This document shows positions 8,590-17,839 of a stretch of 64,000 nucleotides of DNA, piece after piece; the stretch's first letter is position 1; each line of letters starts with the position of its first letter. The notes under the pieces are model-generated. The model ran no database searches. It was not told the origin of the DNA and saw nothing but the letters and a program-made list of their open reading frames with translations. Source of the DNA: Chryseobacterium echinoideorum. Its GTDB lineage: Bacteria > Bacteroidota > Bacteroidia > Flavobacteriales > Weeksellaceae. The stretch spans positions 25,495 to 89,494 of the forward strand of contig NZ_VKNW01000013.1 of the NCBI RefSeq assembly GCF_007474535.1, in the 5' to 3' direction. The translations under genes and the position numbers were made by a program.

Positions 8590-9969
8590 TTAATATCCAG
8601 TCGATCTTGATAATTTTGACTGCATTAAGCCATCATAATGATGATTCAGCAGATAAGTGTTAATCTGTTGAACAGTATCAAGTACTACTCCAACCATAAT
8701 CAACAACGATGTACCTCCGAAGAACAGGGCAAACGCATCTGTCTGAACAAGACTTCCATGCACTATTGCTGGAAGGACTGCAAAGATAGATAAAAATATT
8801 GCACCTGGCAAGGTAATTTTTGATAAAATATCATCAAGGTAATCTGCAGTTTCTTTACCGGGTCTAACTTTAGGTACCAAACCACCGTTTCTCTTAAGAT
8901 CATCGGCCATTTGGTTTACCGGAATTGTGATTGCGGTATAGAAAAATGAGAAGATAATAATCAATAACGCAAACAATACGTTGTACTGCCAGCTGAAAAC
9001 ATTTTTGAAACCGGCAAGAAAAGTATTTGATTCGTCAAACTTAGTCAATAAGCCAGGTACGAACATCAATGCCTGAGCAAAGATAATCGGCATTACACCG
9101 GCTGCATTTACTTTTAATGGAATCCACTGTCTTGCACCTTGCATAAGATTTCTATTTACACCTCCTCTTGCCTGAGCTCTGCTCACATACTGAATAGGTA
9201 TTTTTCTTACCGCAACAGAAAGTACTACTGCTAAAAGAACTACCAACATCCAGAATATAACTTCAACAAGAATCATGATAGAACCTAATCCTCCTTTCCC
9301 GTTTTGTACTGCTACTTCTTGTACAAATGCTTCAGGTAATCTAGACAAAATACCCACCATAATCAGGATGGAGATACCGTTACCGATACCTTTGTCTGTG
9401 ATTTTTTCTCCTAACCACATTGCAAATACAGATCCTGCAACCAAGATTACAATACTCGGCAACCAAAACATTACTGAGTTCGGATCAATAAGATAAGCAG
9501 ACTGGAACTGAGCATAAGGTAAAAATAATCCTGTAATAGATCCCAGATATGAAGGTGCCTGTACAAGACAAACTCCAATCGTTAACCATCTGGTGATCTG
9601 ATTAAGGGTATTTCTTCCTGATTCTCCGTCTTTCTGAAGTTTCTGAAGATAAGGAATTGCCATCCCCATCAACTGAACAATAATAGAAGCAGAAATGTAA
9701 GGCATAATCCCTAACGCCATTACAGAAGCATGGCTGAAAGCTCCTCCTGTAAATGACGAAAGCAAGCCAAGGAGACCTGCTCCTTGCTTGTTACCGCCCT
9801 GACTTTTATAATGCTCTAAGAGATCTCCCACCTCTGCAAGGTTAATCGCAGGAAGAGAGATAAAAGATGCGAATCTATACACAAGGATAATACCTAAAGT
9901 AAATAGAATTTTATCTCTAAGTTCTTTAAGACTCCAAATATTTTTGAGGGTTTGTATAAATTCTTTCAT
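8590..9969 (-). CDS. secY: protein translocase subunit SecY
   Basis: SecY (459 aa) is the channel of the Sec translocon in the inner membrane. Ten hydrophobic helices can be followed along the sequence. Family motifs include GIMPYISASIIVQL (helix 2 region), LQKDGESGRNTLNQITRW in the first large cytoplasmic loop, and PIQYVSRAQARGG and GGLVPKVRPGKETADYLDDI in later cytoplasmic loops. It is placed between rplO and infA as in the spc operon. Confidence 0.98.
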   Translation of the reverse strand: MKEFIQTLKNIWSLKELRDKILFTLGIILVYRFASFISLPAINLAEVGDLLEHYKSQGGNKQGAGLLGLLSSFTGGAFSHASVMALGIMPYISASIIVQLMGMAIPYLQKLQKDGESGRNTLNQITRWLTIGVCLVQAPSYLGSITGLFLPYAQFQSAYLIDPNSVMFWLPSIVILVAGSVFAMWLGEKITDKGIGNGISILIMVGILSRLPEAFVQEVAVQNGKGGLGSIMILVEVIFWMLVVLLAVVLSVAVRKIPIQYVSRAQARGGVNRNLMQGARQWIPLKVNAAGVMPIIFAQALMFVPGLLTKFDESNTFLAGFKNVFSWQYNVLFALLIIIFSFFYTAITIPVNQMADDLKRNGGLVPKVRPGKETADYLDDILSKITLPGAIFLSIFAVLPAIVHGSLVQTDAFALFFGGTSLLIMVGVVLDTVQQINTYLLNHHYDGLMQSKLSRSTGY

Positions 9970-9978
9970 TAGTAATTT

Positions 9979-10428
9979 TTATAAGGTAATTGCTTTTCCA
10001 CCTGCTTTAGAAATCAATTCTTCAGCAGATTTAGTGAATTTGTCAGCAGAAATTGAAACCGCAGATTTCAATTCTCCTCTCCCCATAATTTTCACTAATT
10101 CATTTTTAGAAGCTAATCCGTTTTGTACCAAAACTTCTTTTGTAATATCTCCTGTAATAGATTTATTTTCAATTAAAGTCTGGATACTATCTAGATTAAT
10201 TGCTCTGAATTCTTTTCTGTTTACGTTTTTGAAACCAAATTTAGGTAATCTTCTCTGCAAAGGCATCTGACCTCCTTCGAAACCAATCTTCTGAGAATAA
10301 CCAGCTCTTGCTTTCTGACCTTTGTGACCTTTTGTAGAAGTACCGCCTTTTCCGCTACCTTGCCCTCTACCAATTCTTTTTGAATTGAAAGTAGATCCTG
10401 CAGCTGGCTTTATGTTGTTTAAATTCAT
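9979..10428 (-). CDS. rplO: 50S ribosomal protein L15
   Basis: L15 (149 aa) is a late-assembly large-subunit protein. The glycine-rich N-terminal part (RIGRGQGSGKGGTSTKGHKG) and the block GFEGGQMPLQRRLPKFGFKN are diagnostic. It lies between rpmD and secY; the spacer to rpmD holds an 8-nt-phased palindromic array. Confidence 0.98.
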   Translation of the reverse strand: MNLNNIKPAAGSTFNSKRIGRGQGSGKGGTSTKGHKGQKARAGYSQKIGFEGGQMPLQRRLPKFGFKNVNRKEFRAINLDSIQTLIENKSITGDITKEVLVQNGLASKNELVKIMGRGELKSAVSISADKFTKSAEELISKAGGKAITL

Positions 10429-10437
10429 TTTTTTATT

Positions 10438-10526
10438 GATTTAAAGATTAAATAATTTAAAGATTAAAAAATTCCGACTAAAATAGGAAGAAAATTTTAA
10501 TCTTTTAATCTTTGAATTTTTTAATT
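10438..10526. repeat. octad-phased palindromic array between rpmD and rplO
   Basis: Left arm in 8-nt units: GATTTAAA, GATTAAAT, AATTTAAA, GATTAAAA, AATTCCGA (10438-10477). Right arm: TTTTAATC, TTTTAATC, TTTGAATT, TTTTAATT (10495-10526), the reverse complements of the same unit type. The arms can pair in several registers, for example ATTAAAAAATTC with GAATTTTTTAAT. The last unit overlaps the rpmD stop codon. Confidence 0.7.
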
Positions 10527-10701
10527 ATTTCTGAACTTCAAGTAAGTGACTAACTGCAGCTATCATTCCTAAGATAGAAGGAGTAGCTTCGTGTTCTACA
10601 ACTTGGTGAAGTTTCTTAAATCCTAATGCTTCAAGCGTTCTCTTTTGGGTTTTTGTTCTACCAATAGCGCTTCTTACTTGCTTTACTTTAATTGTTGCCA
10701 T
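10525..10701 (-). CDS. rpmD: 50S ribosomal protein L30
   Basis: A 58-aa protein beginning MATIKVKQVRSAIGRTKTQK and containing TLEALGFKKLHQVV, the standard L30 pattern. L30 is a small protein of the 50S subunit. It follows rpsE by 11 bp in spc-operon order. Its stop codon lies within the last unit of the palindromic array before rplO. Confidence 0.95.
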   Translation of the reverse strand: MATIKVKQVRSAIGRTKTQKRTLEALGFKKLHQVVEHEATPSILGMIAAVSHLLEVQK

Positions 10702-10712
10702 TGTTTTAAATA

Positions 10713-11234
10713 TTAACCGTTAAACACTTTAGTTAGAGAAACTCCTCTCATTCTTGCGATTTCTTCTGGTCTTCTAATGTCTAACAATGCTTTGAAAGTT
10801 GCCTTTACCACATTGTGAGGGTTTGAAGATCCTTTAGATTTTGAAAGGATATCGTGAATACCAGCAGATTCTAGTACTGCTCTTACCGCACCACCGGCGA
10901 TAAGCCCTGTACCGTGAGAAGCAGGTCTCAAGAAGATATCTGCACCTCCGTATCTAGCAGTAGTCTGGTGAGGGATTGTGTGATTCATCACAGGAACTTT
11001 TACTAAGTTTTTCTTAGCATCTTCTACCGCTTTAGCAATAGCAGAAGCAACTTCCTTAGATTTTCCTAAACCAAATCCGATAGTTCCGGCTTCATCTCCT
11101 ACTACAACGATAGCAGAAAATCCGAAAGCTCTACCTCCTTTAGTTACTTTTGTTACTCTATTAACAGCTACGAGACGATCTTTAAGTTCTAATCCTCCCG
11201 GTTTTACTCTTTCTATATTATCTAGTCCTAACAT
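10713..11234 (-). CDS. rpsE: 30S ribosomal protein S5
   Basis: S5 (173 aa) is needed for translational accuracy and forms part of the mRNA entry site. The N-terminal double-stranded-RNA-like domain contains [19 protein letters not shown] and [20 protein letters not shown]; the C-terminal domain contains [20 protein letters not shown]. It is located between rplR and rpmD. Confidence 0.98.
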   Translation of the reverse strand: MLGLDNIERVKPGGLELKDRLVAVNRVTKVTKGGRAFGFSAIVVVGDEAGTIGFGLGKSKEVASAIAKAVEDAKKNLVKVPVMNHTIPHQTTARYGGADIFLRPASHGTGLIAGGAVRAVLESAGIHDILSKSKGSSNPHNVVKATFKALLDIRRPEEIARMRGVSLTKVFNG

Positions 11235-11252
11235 ATTTCCGAAATTTAATGA

Positions 11253-11606
11253 TTAGAATTTAAGTCCACCTTCTCTCGCACCGTCAGCAAGAGCTTTCAC
11301 TCTACCATGGTAAACGAATCCGTTTCTATCAAATACAATATTTTCAATTCCTGCAGCAAGAGCTTTAGCAGCAATTGCTTTTCCTACAGCCGCAGAAACT
11401 TCAATTTTTGTTCCGTTAGCATCTACTCCTTTCTCTCTGGAAGAAGCAGAAACTAAAGTTTTACCGTCTTTATCGTTGATTAACTGAGCGTAAATTTCTT
11501 TATTACTTTTATATACAGATAATCTTGGCAATTCAGAAGATCCTGAGATTTTTCCTCTTACTCTTCTTTTTATTCTTATTCTTTTTTCTAACTTACTTAG
11601 TGCCAT
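11253..11606 (-). CDS. rplR: 50S ribosomal protein L18
   Basis: L18 (117 aa) binds 5S rRNA and helps attach it to the 50S subunit. Recognised by the basic start [20 protein letters not shown], the [17 protein letters not shown] block and the end [20 protein letters not shown]. Between rplF and rpsE. Confidence 0.98.
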   Translation of the reverse strand: MALSKLEKRIRIKRRVRGKISGSSELPRLSVYKSNKEIYAQLINDKDGKTLVSASSREKGVDANGTKIEVSAAVGKAIAAKALAAGIENIVFDRNGFVYHGRVKALADGAREGGLKF

Positions 11607-11620
11607 TTTCTTAAATTTTA

Positions 11621-12166
11621 TTAAGCAGATTTACCAGCTTTACGTCTAACATTTTCACCAACGAATCTCACACCTTTTCCTTTGTACGGCTCAGGCTTTC
11701 TGAATGAACGGATTTTTGCAGCCACCATTCCAAGAAGTTGCTTATCGTAAGACGTTAAAGTAATAATTGGGTTTTTACCTTTTTCAGTCAATGTATCAAC
11801 TTTCACTTCGCTTGGAAGTTCTAATACGATACCGTGAGAGAAACCTAAAGCCAACTCAAGTTTTTGACCTGAGTGAGAAGCTCTGTAACCTACTCCCACT
11901 AATTCAAGTTTCTTTTCGAAACCTTCAGATACACCAACAATCATATTGTTGATTAACGCTCGGTACAAACCGTGAAGCGCTCTGTGTTGTTTAGCATCAG
12001 ATGGTCTGTTAACTGTAAGTTCGCCATCTTTCTGCTCTAAAGTAATTCCTTCTGTAAGTTCCTGAGAAAGTTCTCCTTTAGAACCTTTTACCGTTACTAC
12101 ACCATCTTTCTCAGTGATGGTAACACCAGCGGGAATTGTTATAATTGCTTTACCAATTCTTGACAT
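11621..12166 (-). CDS. rplF: 50S ribosomal protein L6
   Basis: L6 (181 aa) lies near the factor-binding site of the 50S subunit. It has two repeated domains; the start [15 protein letters not shown] and the second-domain motif [13 protein letters not shown] are family signatures. Between rpsH and rplR. Confidence 0.98.
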   Translation of the reverse strand: MSRIGKAIITIPAGVTITEKDGVVTVKGSKGELSQELTEGITLEQKDGELTVNRPSDAKQHRALHGLYRALINNMIVGVSEGFEKKLELVGVGYRASHSGQKLELALGFSHGIVLELPSEVKVDTLTEKGKNPIITLTSYDKQLLGMVAAKIRSFRKPEPYKGKGVRFVGENVRRKAGKSA

Positions 12167-12183
12167 TTTCCTTTGATTAAAAA

Positions 12184-12582
12184 TTAATAAACATAGCAGA
12201 TTACTTCACCGCCTACTTTTTCTTCTCTAGCTTTCTTGTCAGTCATTACCCCTTTAGAAGTAGAGATGATAGAAATACCCAAACCGTTTAACACTCTTGG
12301 AAGTTCCGCAGAACCTTTGTACTGTCTCAAACCTGGTCTAGAAGCTCTTTGAATAGACTTGATAGCCGGTTTGTTGGTTTGCTTGTCGTACTTTAAAGCG
12401 ATTTTGATCACTCCCTGAACAGCGTTATCTTCAAACTTGTAGTTTAAGATATACCCCTGATCAAATAAGATCTTAGTAATCTCCTTTTTGATTTTCGATG
12501 CAGGAATTTCCACCACTTTGTGGCCTGCGCTTTGTGCGTTCCTTACTCTTGTTAGGAAATCTGAAATTGGATCTGTTACCAT
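12184..12582 (-). CDS. rpsH: 30S ribosomal protein S8
   Basis: S8 (132 aa) binds the central domain of 16S rRNA and, in model bacteria, represses the spc operon. The start MVTDPISDFLTRVRNAQSAG and the end TSKGVMTDKKAREEKVGGEV are typical. A 144-bp spacer separates it from rpsN upstream. Confidence 0.98.
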   Translation of the reverse strand: MVTDPISDFLTRVRNAQSAGHKVVEIPASKIKKEITKILFDQGYILNYKFEDNAVQGVIKIALKYDKQTNKPAIKSIQRASRPGLRQYKGSAELPRVLNGLGISIISTSKGVMTDKKAREEKVGGEVICYVY

Positions 12583-12637
12583 TTTTCTATTTTAAATTAT
12601 TGGTTAAAGACAATCAGTATTGAAAGGACTTGAAGAT

Positions 12638-12675
12638 AAAATATCAGACTTCAGAGATCTTAGGTCTGATATTTT
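12638..12675. other. 12-bp hairpin in the rpsN-rpsH spacer
   Basis: AAAATATCAGAC (12638-12649) and GTCTGATATTTT (12664-12675) form a perfect 12-bp stem with a 14-nt loop in the middle of a 144-bp gap. The A/T ends make a terminator or attenuator possible on either strand. The inner part can also be read in 7-nt steps (CAGACTT, CAGAGAT, CTTAGGT, CTGATAT). Confidence 0.5.
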
Positions 12676-12726
12676 TATTCTTTAGTATCCAGACAACTTA
12701 ATTGCCCCGATTTTAATTAGTAATTA

Positions 12727-12996
12727 TTACCAACTAGCTTTTTTAACTCCCGGGATAAGACCGTTGTTTGCCATTTCTCTAAAAGTTACTCTGGAAATTC
12801 CGAACGTTCTCATGTATCCTCTTGGTCTTCCTGTTAATTTACATCTGTTGTGCAATCTTACAGGAGAAGCGTTTTTAGGTAACTTCTGAAGTGCTTCATA
12901 GTCACCTGCTTCTTTCAAAGCTTTTCTTTTTTCAGCGTATTTAGCTACTGTAGCTTCTCTTTTGCGCTCACGCGCTTTCATTGATTCTTTAGCCAT
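12727..12996 (-). CDS. rpsN: 30S ribosomal protein S14, zinc-free form
   Basis: S14 (89 aa) is part of the 30S head. The C-terminal [20 protein letters not shown] is the family signature. It is the long form without the CxxC pairs of the 61-aa zinc type, so it is zinc independent. It lies between rplE and rpsH. Confidence 0.98.
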   Translation of the reverse strand: MAKESMKARERKREATVAKYAEKRKALKEAGDYEALQKLPKNASPVRLHNRCKLTGRPRGYMRTFGISRVTFREMANNGLIPGVKKASW

Positions 12997-12999
12997 TTC

Positions 13000-13551
13000 T
13001 TAATTCTTTTTGAATGGTAAACCGAAGTGAGTTAATAATGCTTTAGCTTCTTTATCTGTCTTCGCAGTTGTAACAAAGGTAATGTCCATCCCTTGGATTT
13101 TCTTTACTTTATCAATCACGATTTCAGGGAAGATAATCTGCTCAGTAATACCTAAGTTGTAATTACCTCTACCATCGAAACCTTCAGCTTTAATACCAGA
13201 GAAATCTCTGATACGTGGCAAAGCAGAAGAAGTCAATCTGTCTAAGAATTCGTACATTTTGTTTGCTCTAAGAGTCACCTTAGCACCTACAGGCATACCT
13301 TTTCTTAATTTGAAAGCAGCTTCATCCTTTTTAGAAATAGTACCAACAGCCTTTTGACCAGTGATATTTGTCAATTCTTCTACAGCATAGTCGATGATTT
13401 TCTTATCAGCAGTAGCGTCACCTAGACCTTGAGACAAAATAATTTTCTCAAGTTTTGGCACCTGCATTACTGATTTGTATCCGAATTCTTCCATCATTGC
13501 AGGAACAATCGTTTCTTTATATGCTTTTTTGGGTCTTGCTATATATTCCAT
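13000..13551 (-). CDS. rplE: 50S ribosomal protein L5
   Basis: L5 (183 aa) binds 5S rRNA and contacts the P-site tRNA in the central protuberance. Recognised by [37 protein letters not shown], and [20 protein letters not shown]. Between rplX and rpsN, 3 bp from rpsN. Confidence 0.98.
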   Translation of the reverse strand: MEYIARPKKAYKETIVPAMMEEFGYKSVMQVPKLEKIILSQGLGDATADKKIIDYAVEELTNITGQKAVGTISKKDEAAFKLRKGMPVGAKVTLRANKMYEFLDRLTSSALPRIRDFSGIKAEGFDGRGNYNLGITEQIIFPEIVIDKVKKIQGMDITFVTTAKTDKEAKALLTHFGLPFKKN

Positions 13552-13564
13552 GTGTTATTTAAAA

Positions 13565-13891
13565 TTATAAAGTTTCACCCGTTTTCTTATTGATTCTTAC
13601 TTTCTTATCTCCTTCGATTTTGTAACCTACTTTGATAGCTTTTCCGTCTTTTCCAACTAAAGCTACGTTTGAGATATGAATAGAAGCTTCCTTCTCAGTG
13701 ATTCCTCCTTGAGGGTTAGAAGCTGAAGGCTTAACGTGTTTTTTAACGATGTTAAGTCCTGCAACGATAACTCTAGGGTCTCTTCCTTCTTTTTTGATCA
13801 CTTCAATAACTTCACCAGTTTTACCCTTGATTTCTTTTTTACCAGTGGTAATGATTACGTTATCTCCTCTTTTTATTTTTAACTTTGACAT
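13565..13891 (-). CDS. rplX: 50S ribosomal protein L24
   Basis: L24 (108 aa) is an assembly initiator of the 50S subunit with a KOW motif near the N-terminus (KIKRGDNVIITTGKKEIKGK). NIVKKHVKPS and the GGITEKEASIHISNV block confirm it. Between rplN and rplE. Confidence 0.98.
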   Translation of the reverse strand: MSKLKIKRGDNVIITTGKKEIKGKTGEVIEVIKKEGRDPRVIVAGLNIVKKHVKPSASNPQGGITEKEASIHISNVALVGKDGKAIKVGYKIEGDKKVRINKKTGETL

Positions 13892-13910
13892 TTTTTTATA
13901 ATTTTAAATA

Positions 13911-14279
13911 TTAAAGTACTTCAGGAGCTAATGAAATGATTTTCATATATTCTTTGTCTCTCAACTCACGGGCAACCGGTCCGAAAACACGTGTTCCTCT
14001 CATTTCTCCCGCTGCGTTTAGCAATACACAAGCATTGTCTTCGAATTTGATGTAAGATCCATCTTTTCTTCTCACTGCTTTTTTCGTTCTTACTACTACA
14101 GCTTTAGATACCTGACCTTTTTTAGCGTTTCCTGATGGTGTAGAATCTTTGATAGTAACAACGATTTTATCACCAACTGAAGCATATCTTCTTCTGGTTC
14201 CTCCCAGAACTCTGATAACCAATACTTCTTTAGCACCTGTGTTATCAGCAACTTTTAATCTTGATTCTGTTTGTAACAT
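13911..14279 (-). CDS. rplN: 50S ribosomal protein L14
   Basis: L14 (122 aa) lies at the subunit interface. The start [19 protein letters not shown] and the motif [14 protein letters not shown] are diagnostic. It starts 2 bp after the rpsQ stop. Confidence 0.98.
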   Translation of the reverse strand: MLQTESRLKVADNTGAKEVLVIRVLGGTRRRYASVGDKIVVTIKDSTPSGNAKKGQVSKAVVVRTKKAVRRKDGSYIKFEDNACVLLNAAGEMRGTRVFGPVARELRDKEYMKIISLAPEVL

Positions 14280-14281
14280 TA

Positions 14282-14536
14282 TTACTTAGCTTTTTCAATG
14301 ATTCTTACTAATCTCCATCTCTTGTTCTTGCTCAAAGGTCTAGTTTCAGAAATAAGAACTGTATCTCCTTCGTTGCATTCGTTGTTTTCGTCGTGTGCAG
14401 TATATTTTTTCGTTTTCAAAACGAATTTACCGTACATCGGGTGCTTTACTCTTGTAGTCTCGCTAACAACAATAGTTTTTTCCATTTTATTGCTGGAAAC
14501 CACTCCGATTCTTTCTTTTCTTAAATTTCTATCCAT
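14282..14536 (-). CDS. rpsQ: 30S ribosomal protein S17
   Basis: S17 (84 aa) is an OB-fold primary 16S rRNA binding protein. Contains [19 protein letters not shown] and [19 protein letters not shown], then [15 protein letters not shown]. Between rpmC and rplN. Confidence 0.98.
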   Translation of the reverse strand: MDRNLRKERIGVVSSNKMEKTIVVSETTRVKHPMYGKFVLKTKKYTAHDENNECNEGDTVLISETRPLSKNKRWRLVRIIEKAK

Positions 14537-14548
14537 TGTAAAATGAAA

Positions 14549-14734
14549 TTATTGTTTGTTAGTTAACTCAGTGTTTAATCTTGCGATTGTCTTTCTCAAA
14601 TCTCTGATTTGAATCGGGTTTTCAAGCGGGCTGATTTTGTGAGCCAATTTCATTTTTGTGAATTCAGCTTTAGCTTCAGCCAGTTTATTTTGAAGATCTC
14701 CCGCGCTTAGATTTTTAATTTCAGCTTTTTTCAT
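14549..14734 (-). CDS. rpmC: 50S ribosomal protein L29
   Basis: L29 (61 aa) is a small two-helix protein at the peptide exit of the 50S subunit. The pattern LSAGDLQNKLAEAKAEFTKM and NPIQIRDLRKTIARLNTEL is typical. Between rplP and rpsQ. Confidence 0.97.
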   Translation of the reverse strand: MKKAEIKNLSAGDLQNKLAEAKAEFTKMKLAHKISPLENPIQIRDLRKTIARLNTELTNKQ

Positions 14735-14746
14735 TGTATTCAGAGA

Positions 14747-15172
14747 TTAAAGAGGTTTAACAAAATCGTTAGCAACTACAAACTTGGTCACTACAGGTAA
14801 TTTTTGTGCAGCAAGTCTAAGAGCTTCTTTCGCTACTTCGTAAGGTACTCCTCCTACTTCAAACATAATTTTACCTGGTTTTACTACAGCTACCCAATAT
14901 TCCACAGCACCTTTACCTTTACCCATACGTACTTCCGCAGGTTTTTTAGTAATTGGCTTATCCGGGAAGATTTTGATCCATAGCTGCCCTTCTCTCTTCA
15001 TATATCTTGTCGCAGCGATACGCGCAGCTTCAATTTGTCTTGCAGTGATCCAAGCACCTTCTGTTGCTTTGATTCCGAAAGTTCCATAAGCAAGTTGATT
15101 ACCTCTTTGAGCAATCCCCTTCATTTTCATCTTATGAACTCTACGGAATTTGGTTCTTTTTGGTTGTAACAT
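14747..15172 (-). CDS. rplP: 50S ribosomal protein L16
   Basis: L16 (141 aa) helps form the A-site region of the 50S subunit. The start [19 protein letters not shown] and the motif [19 protein letters not shown] are diagnostic. The 104-bp spacer to the upstream gene rpsC holds a 7-nt-phased palindromic array. Confidence 0.98.
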   Translation of the reverse strand: MLQPKRTKFRRVHKMKMKGIAQRGNQLAYGTFGIKATEGAWITARQIEAARIAATRYMKREGQLWIKIFPDKPITKKPAEVRMGKGKGAVEYWVAVVKPGKIMFEVGGVPYEVAKEALRLAAQKLPVVTKFVVANDFVKPL

Positions 15173-15182
15173 AATTTAATAA

Positions 15183-15278
15183 GATGTTAGATGTTAGATG
15201 TTAGATGTTAGATAAAATTTAAATCAGTTCTTGTAACGGAAGATCTAATTTCTAATTCCTATCTTCTAACTTCTAATT
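15183..15278. repeat. heptad-phased palindromic array between rpsC and rplP
   Basis: Left arm: GATGTTA four times in tandem (15183-15210). Right arm: five heptads TCTAATT, TCTAATT, CCTATCT, TCTAACT, TCTAATT (15244-15278). The right-arm units are imperfect reverse complements of the left-arm ones, so the spacer can fold into one long hairpin with a central loop of about 33 nt. The last heptad overlaps the rpsC stop codon. Confidence 0.75.
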
Positions 15279-16011
15279 AATTATTTTTTTTATCTCTTGA
15301 AGGTCTTCTGTTTTCTCTATCTCCTCTGTTTCCACCTCCTGAAGGTCCTTTCTTTTGTTGTCCCACTAGTGGAGAAAGTTCTCTTTTACCGTAAACTTCT
15401 CCTTTCATGATCCAAACTTTAACTCCCAACTTACCGTATTGAGTTAATGCCTCACCGATGTGATAATCAATATCTGCTCTGAAAGTTGACAATGGGATTC
15501 TTCCGTCTTTGAAAGACTCAGATCTTGCCATTTCAGCTCCGTTTAATCTACCAGAGATTTGAACTTTAATACCTTCAGCACCCATTCTCATGGTAGAAGC
15601 GATTGCCATTTTCACAGCTCTTCTATAAGAGATTCTGTTTTCGATTTGCTTAGCAATGCTGTCAGCAACTAATACTGCATCAAGCTCTGGTCTTTTGATT
15701 TCAAAGATGTTGATCTGAATATCCTTTTTAGTCAATTTTTTCAACTCTTCTTTCAATTTATCAACTTCCTGACCTCCTTTACCGATGATTAATCCCGGTC
15801 TTGCAGTAGTGATCGTTACGGTTACTAATTTTAATGTTCTTTCAATATAAATTCTTGAAATCCCACCTTTAGATAATCTTGCTTCAAGGTATCTTCTGAT
15901 TTTGTAGTCTTCCGCGATTCTGTCTCCATAATCGTTTCCGCCAAACCAGTTAGAATCCCATCCTCTGATGATACCTAATCTGTTACCAATTGGATTTGTC
16001 TTCTGTCCCAT
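15277..16011 (-). CDS. rpsC: 30S ribosomal protein S3
   Basis: S3 (244 aa) lies at the mRNA entry channel. The KH domain shows [18 protein letters not shown]; the C-terminal domain shows [19 protein letters not shown] and [13 protein letters not shown]. The tail after residue 215 is Gly/Arg/Asn rich. Between rplV and rplP. Confidence 0.98.
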   Translation of the reverse strand: MGQKTNPIGNRLGIIRGWDSNWFGGNDYGDRIAEDYKIRRYLEARLSKGGISRIYIERTLKLVTVTITTARPGLIIGKGGQEVDKLKEELKKLTKKDIQINIFEIKRPELDAVLVADSIAKQIENRISYRRAVKMAIASTMRMGAEGIKVQISGRLNGAEMARSESFKDGRIPLSTFRADIDYHIGEALTQYGKLGVKVWIMKGEVYGKRELSPLVGQQKKGPSGGGNRGDRENRRPSRDKKNN

Positions 16012-16019
16012 ACCTTGAA

Positions 16020-16418
16020 TTAATTTTCTTTATTACCTAAGATTAATGTAACGTGGTTTGATCTTTTTCTGATTCTGTACCCTCTACCTTGTGGAGCTGG
16101 TCTCAGTCTCTTCAATTGTCTTGCACTGTCCACGAATATTTCTTTCACGATAAGGTTTGCTTCCTCAATGTCAGCTCCTTCGTTTTTCACCTGCCAGTTT
16201 GCCATAGCAGAAAGAAGTAATTTCTCCAATTTGTTAGAGGCTTCTTTTTTAGAATATTTTAGGATGTAAAGTGCTTTATCAACCTGCTCTCCTCTGATAA
16301 TATCAGCTACTAATCTCATTTTTCTCGGAGAAGACGGGCAGTTGTTTAATGAAGCTTTAACAACGTCTTTGTTAGCTTCTTTTCTTGCGATTGAACTATC
16401 TTGTTTTCTTGATCCCAT
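16020..16418 (-). CDS. rplV: 50S ribosomal protein L22
   Basis: L22 (132 aa) lines the peptide exit tunnel with its long hairpin. [20 protein letters not shown] and [20 protein letters not shown] are family signatures. Between rpsS and rpsC. Confidence 0.98.
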   Translation of the reverse strand: MGSRKQDSSIARKEANKDVVKASLNNCPSSPRKMRLVADIIRGEQVDKALYILKYSKKEASNKLEKLLLSAMANWQVKNEGADIEEANLIVKEIFVDSARQLKRLRPAPQGRGYRIRKRSNHVTLILGNKEN

Positions 16419-16420
16419 GA

Positions 16421-16699
16421 TTATCTGCTTCCTTTGTTTTTGTTACCACCATGACCTCTGAAAGATCTTGTTGGAGAAAATTCGCCTAACTTGTGACCAA
16501 CCATGTTTTCTGTAACATATACAGGGATGAAAGACTTCCCGTTGTGTACAGCAATAGTTTGTCCTACGAAGTCCGGAGAGATCATCGATGCTCTAGACCA
16601 AGTTTTGATAACTGTCTTCTTACCAGACTCTATATTTGCCTGAACCTTCTTATCTAAAGTATGATGAATGAATGGTCCTTTTTTAAGTGATCTTGCCAT
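16421..16699 (-). CDS. rpsS: 30S ribosomal protein S19
   Basis: S19 (92 aa) of the 30S head. The start [19 protein letters not shown] and the motif [17 protein letters not shown] are diagnostic. Between rplB and rplV, with 2-bp gaps on both sides. Confidence 0.98.
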   Translation of the reverse strand: MARSLKKGPFIHHTLDKKVQANIESGKKTVIKTWSRASMISPDFVGQTIAVHNGKSFIPVYVTENMVGHKLGEFSPTRSFRGHGGNKNKGSR

Positions 16700-16701
16700 A
16701 A

Positions 16702-17523
16702 TTATTTTCTTTTAGATACGATGTAACGGTTAGACACTTTATTTTTCTTTCTAGTTTTGTAACCTTTAGATGGCTTACCGTTTCTAGATCTTGGGTGACC
16801 TCCTGAAGAACGTCCTTCACCACCACCCATTGGGTGATCTACAGGGTTCATTACTACCGCTCTTGTTCTTGGTCTTCTACCTAACCATCTGCTTCTACCA
16901 GCTTTACCTGATACCGTTAATTGGTGATCAGAGTTGGAAACCGAACCAATCATTGCCATACATTCAGTAAGGATCATTCTGGATTCTCCTGAAGGCAATT
17001 TGATGATTGCATATTTTCCGTCTCTTGAAGTAAGTTGAGCTGAAGAACCAGCACTTCTTGCTAAAATAGCACCTTGACCAGGTTTCATCTCAACACAAGA
17101 AATTACAGTACCCAATGGAATGTTTTTCAATTTCATTGCGTTACCCACGTTTGGTTCTACGCTTTCACCTGAAACTACTTTCTGATCTACTTTGATACCG
17201 TTTGGAGCGATGATATATCTCTTCTCTCCGTCTGCGTACTCTAATAAAGCGATAAATGCAGTTCTGTTTGGATCGTATTCTACAGATTTTACAGTTGCTT
17301 CAACGTTTGCTTTGTTTCTTTTGAAGTCAATAATTCTGTATTTCTTTTTGTGTCCACCTCCGGTGTAACGCATGGTCATTTTACCTGTTTGGTTACGTCC
17401 ACCTGACTTTTTAATACCAACTGTTAGAGATTTCTCTGGTTTGTTGGTAGTAATTTCCTCAAAATTGTTTACAATTCTGAATCTCTGTCCCGGGGTGATA
17501 GGTTTTAATTTTCTAACAGACAT
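16702..17523 (-). CDS. rplB: 50S ribosomal protein L2
   Basis: L2 (273 aa) is needed for subunit association and the peptidyl-transferase centre. [20 protein letters not shown] and [20 protein letters not shown] are strong signatures; the latter includes the conserved His of the peptidyl-transferase region. Between rplW and rpsS. Confidence 0.98.
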   Translation of the reverse strand: MSVRKLKPITPGQRFRIVNNFEEITTNKPEKSLTVGIKKSGGRNQTGKMTMRYTGGGHKKKYRIIDFKRNKANVEATVKSVEYDPNRTAFIALLEYADGEKRYIIAPNGIKVDQKVVSGESVEPNVGNAMKLKNIPLGTVISCVEMKPGQGAILARSAGSSAQLTSRDGKYAIIKLPSGESRMILTECMAMIGSVSNSDHQLTVSGKAGRSRWLGRRPRTRAVVMNPVDHPMGGGEGRSSGGHPRSRNGKPSKGYKTRKKNKVSNRYIVSKRK

Positions 17524-17545
17524 TACTATTATTTATAATTAATAA

Positions 17546-17836
17546 TTAATTTACAGCAAAAATATCGATAACCTCACCTTCAGCAAGTTTGATTACCGCT
17601 TTTTTCAATTTGTTTGTCTTTCCAACCTGAAGACCTTTTTTAGTGTATTTCGAAGAAACCTTCGGAGCATAAATCATTGTATTAACGTCTGCTACTTTTA
17701 CACCGTAAGCTGCTTCTACAGCCTTTTTGATCTGGATTTTATTCGCCTTAGTATCTACCAAGAAAGAATAAGAACCTCTTAAATCTGTAAGGTAATTAGC
17801 CTTTTCTGAAATAACTGGTTTAATAATAACTGACAT
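17546..17836 (-). CDS. rplW: 50S ribosomal protein L23
   Basis: L23 (96 aa) at the tunnel exit binds trigger factor and SRP. Recognised by IIKPVISEKANYL and DTKANKIQIKKAVEAAYGVK. Between rplD and rplB, 3 bp after the rplD stop. Confidence 0.97.
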   Translation of the reverse strand: MSVIIKPVISEKANYLTDLRGSYSFLVDTKANKIQIKKAVEAAYGVKVADVNTMIYAPKVSSKYTKKGLQVGKTNKLKKAVIKLAEGEVIDIFAVN

Positions 17837-17839
17837 GAT

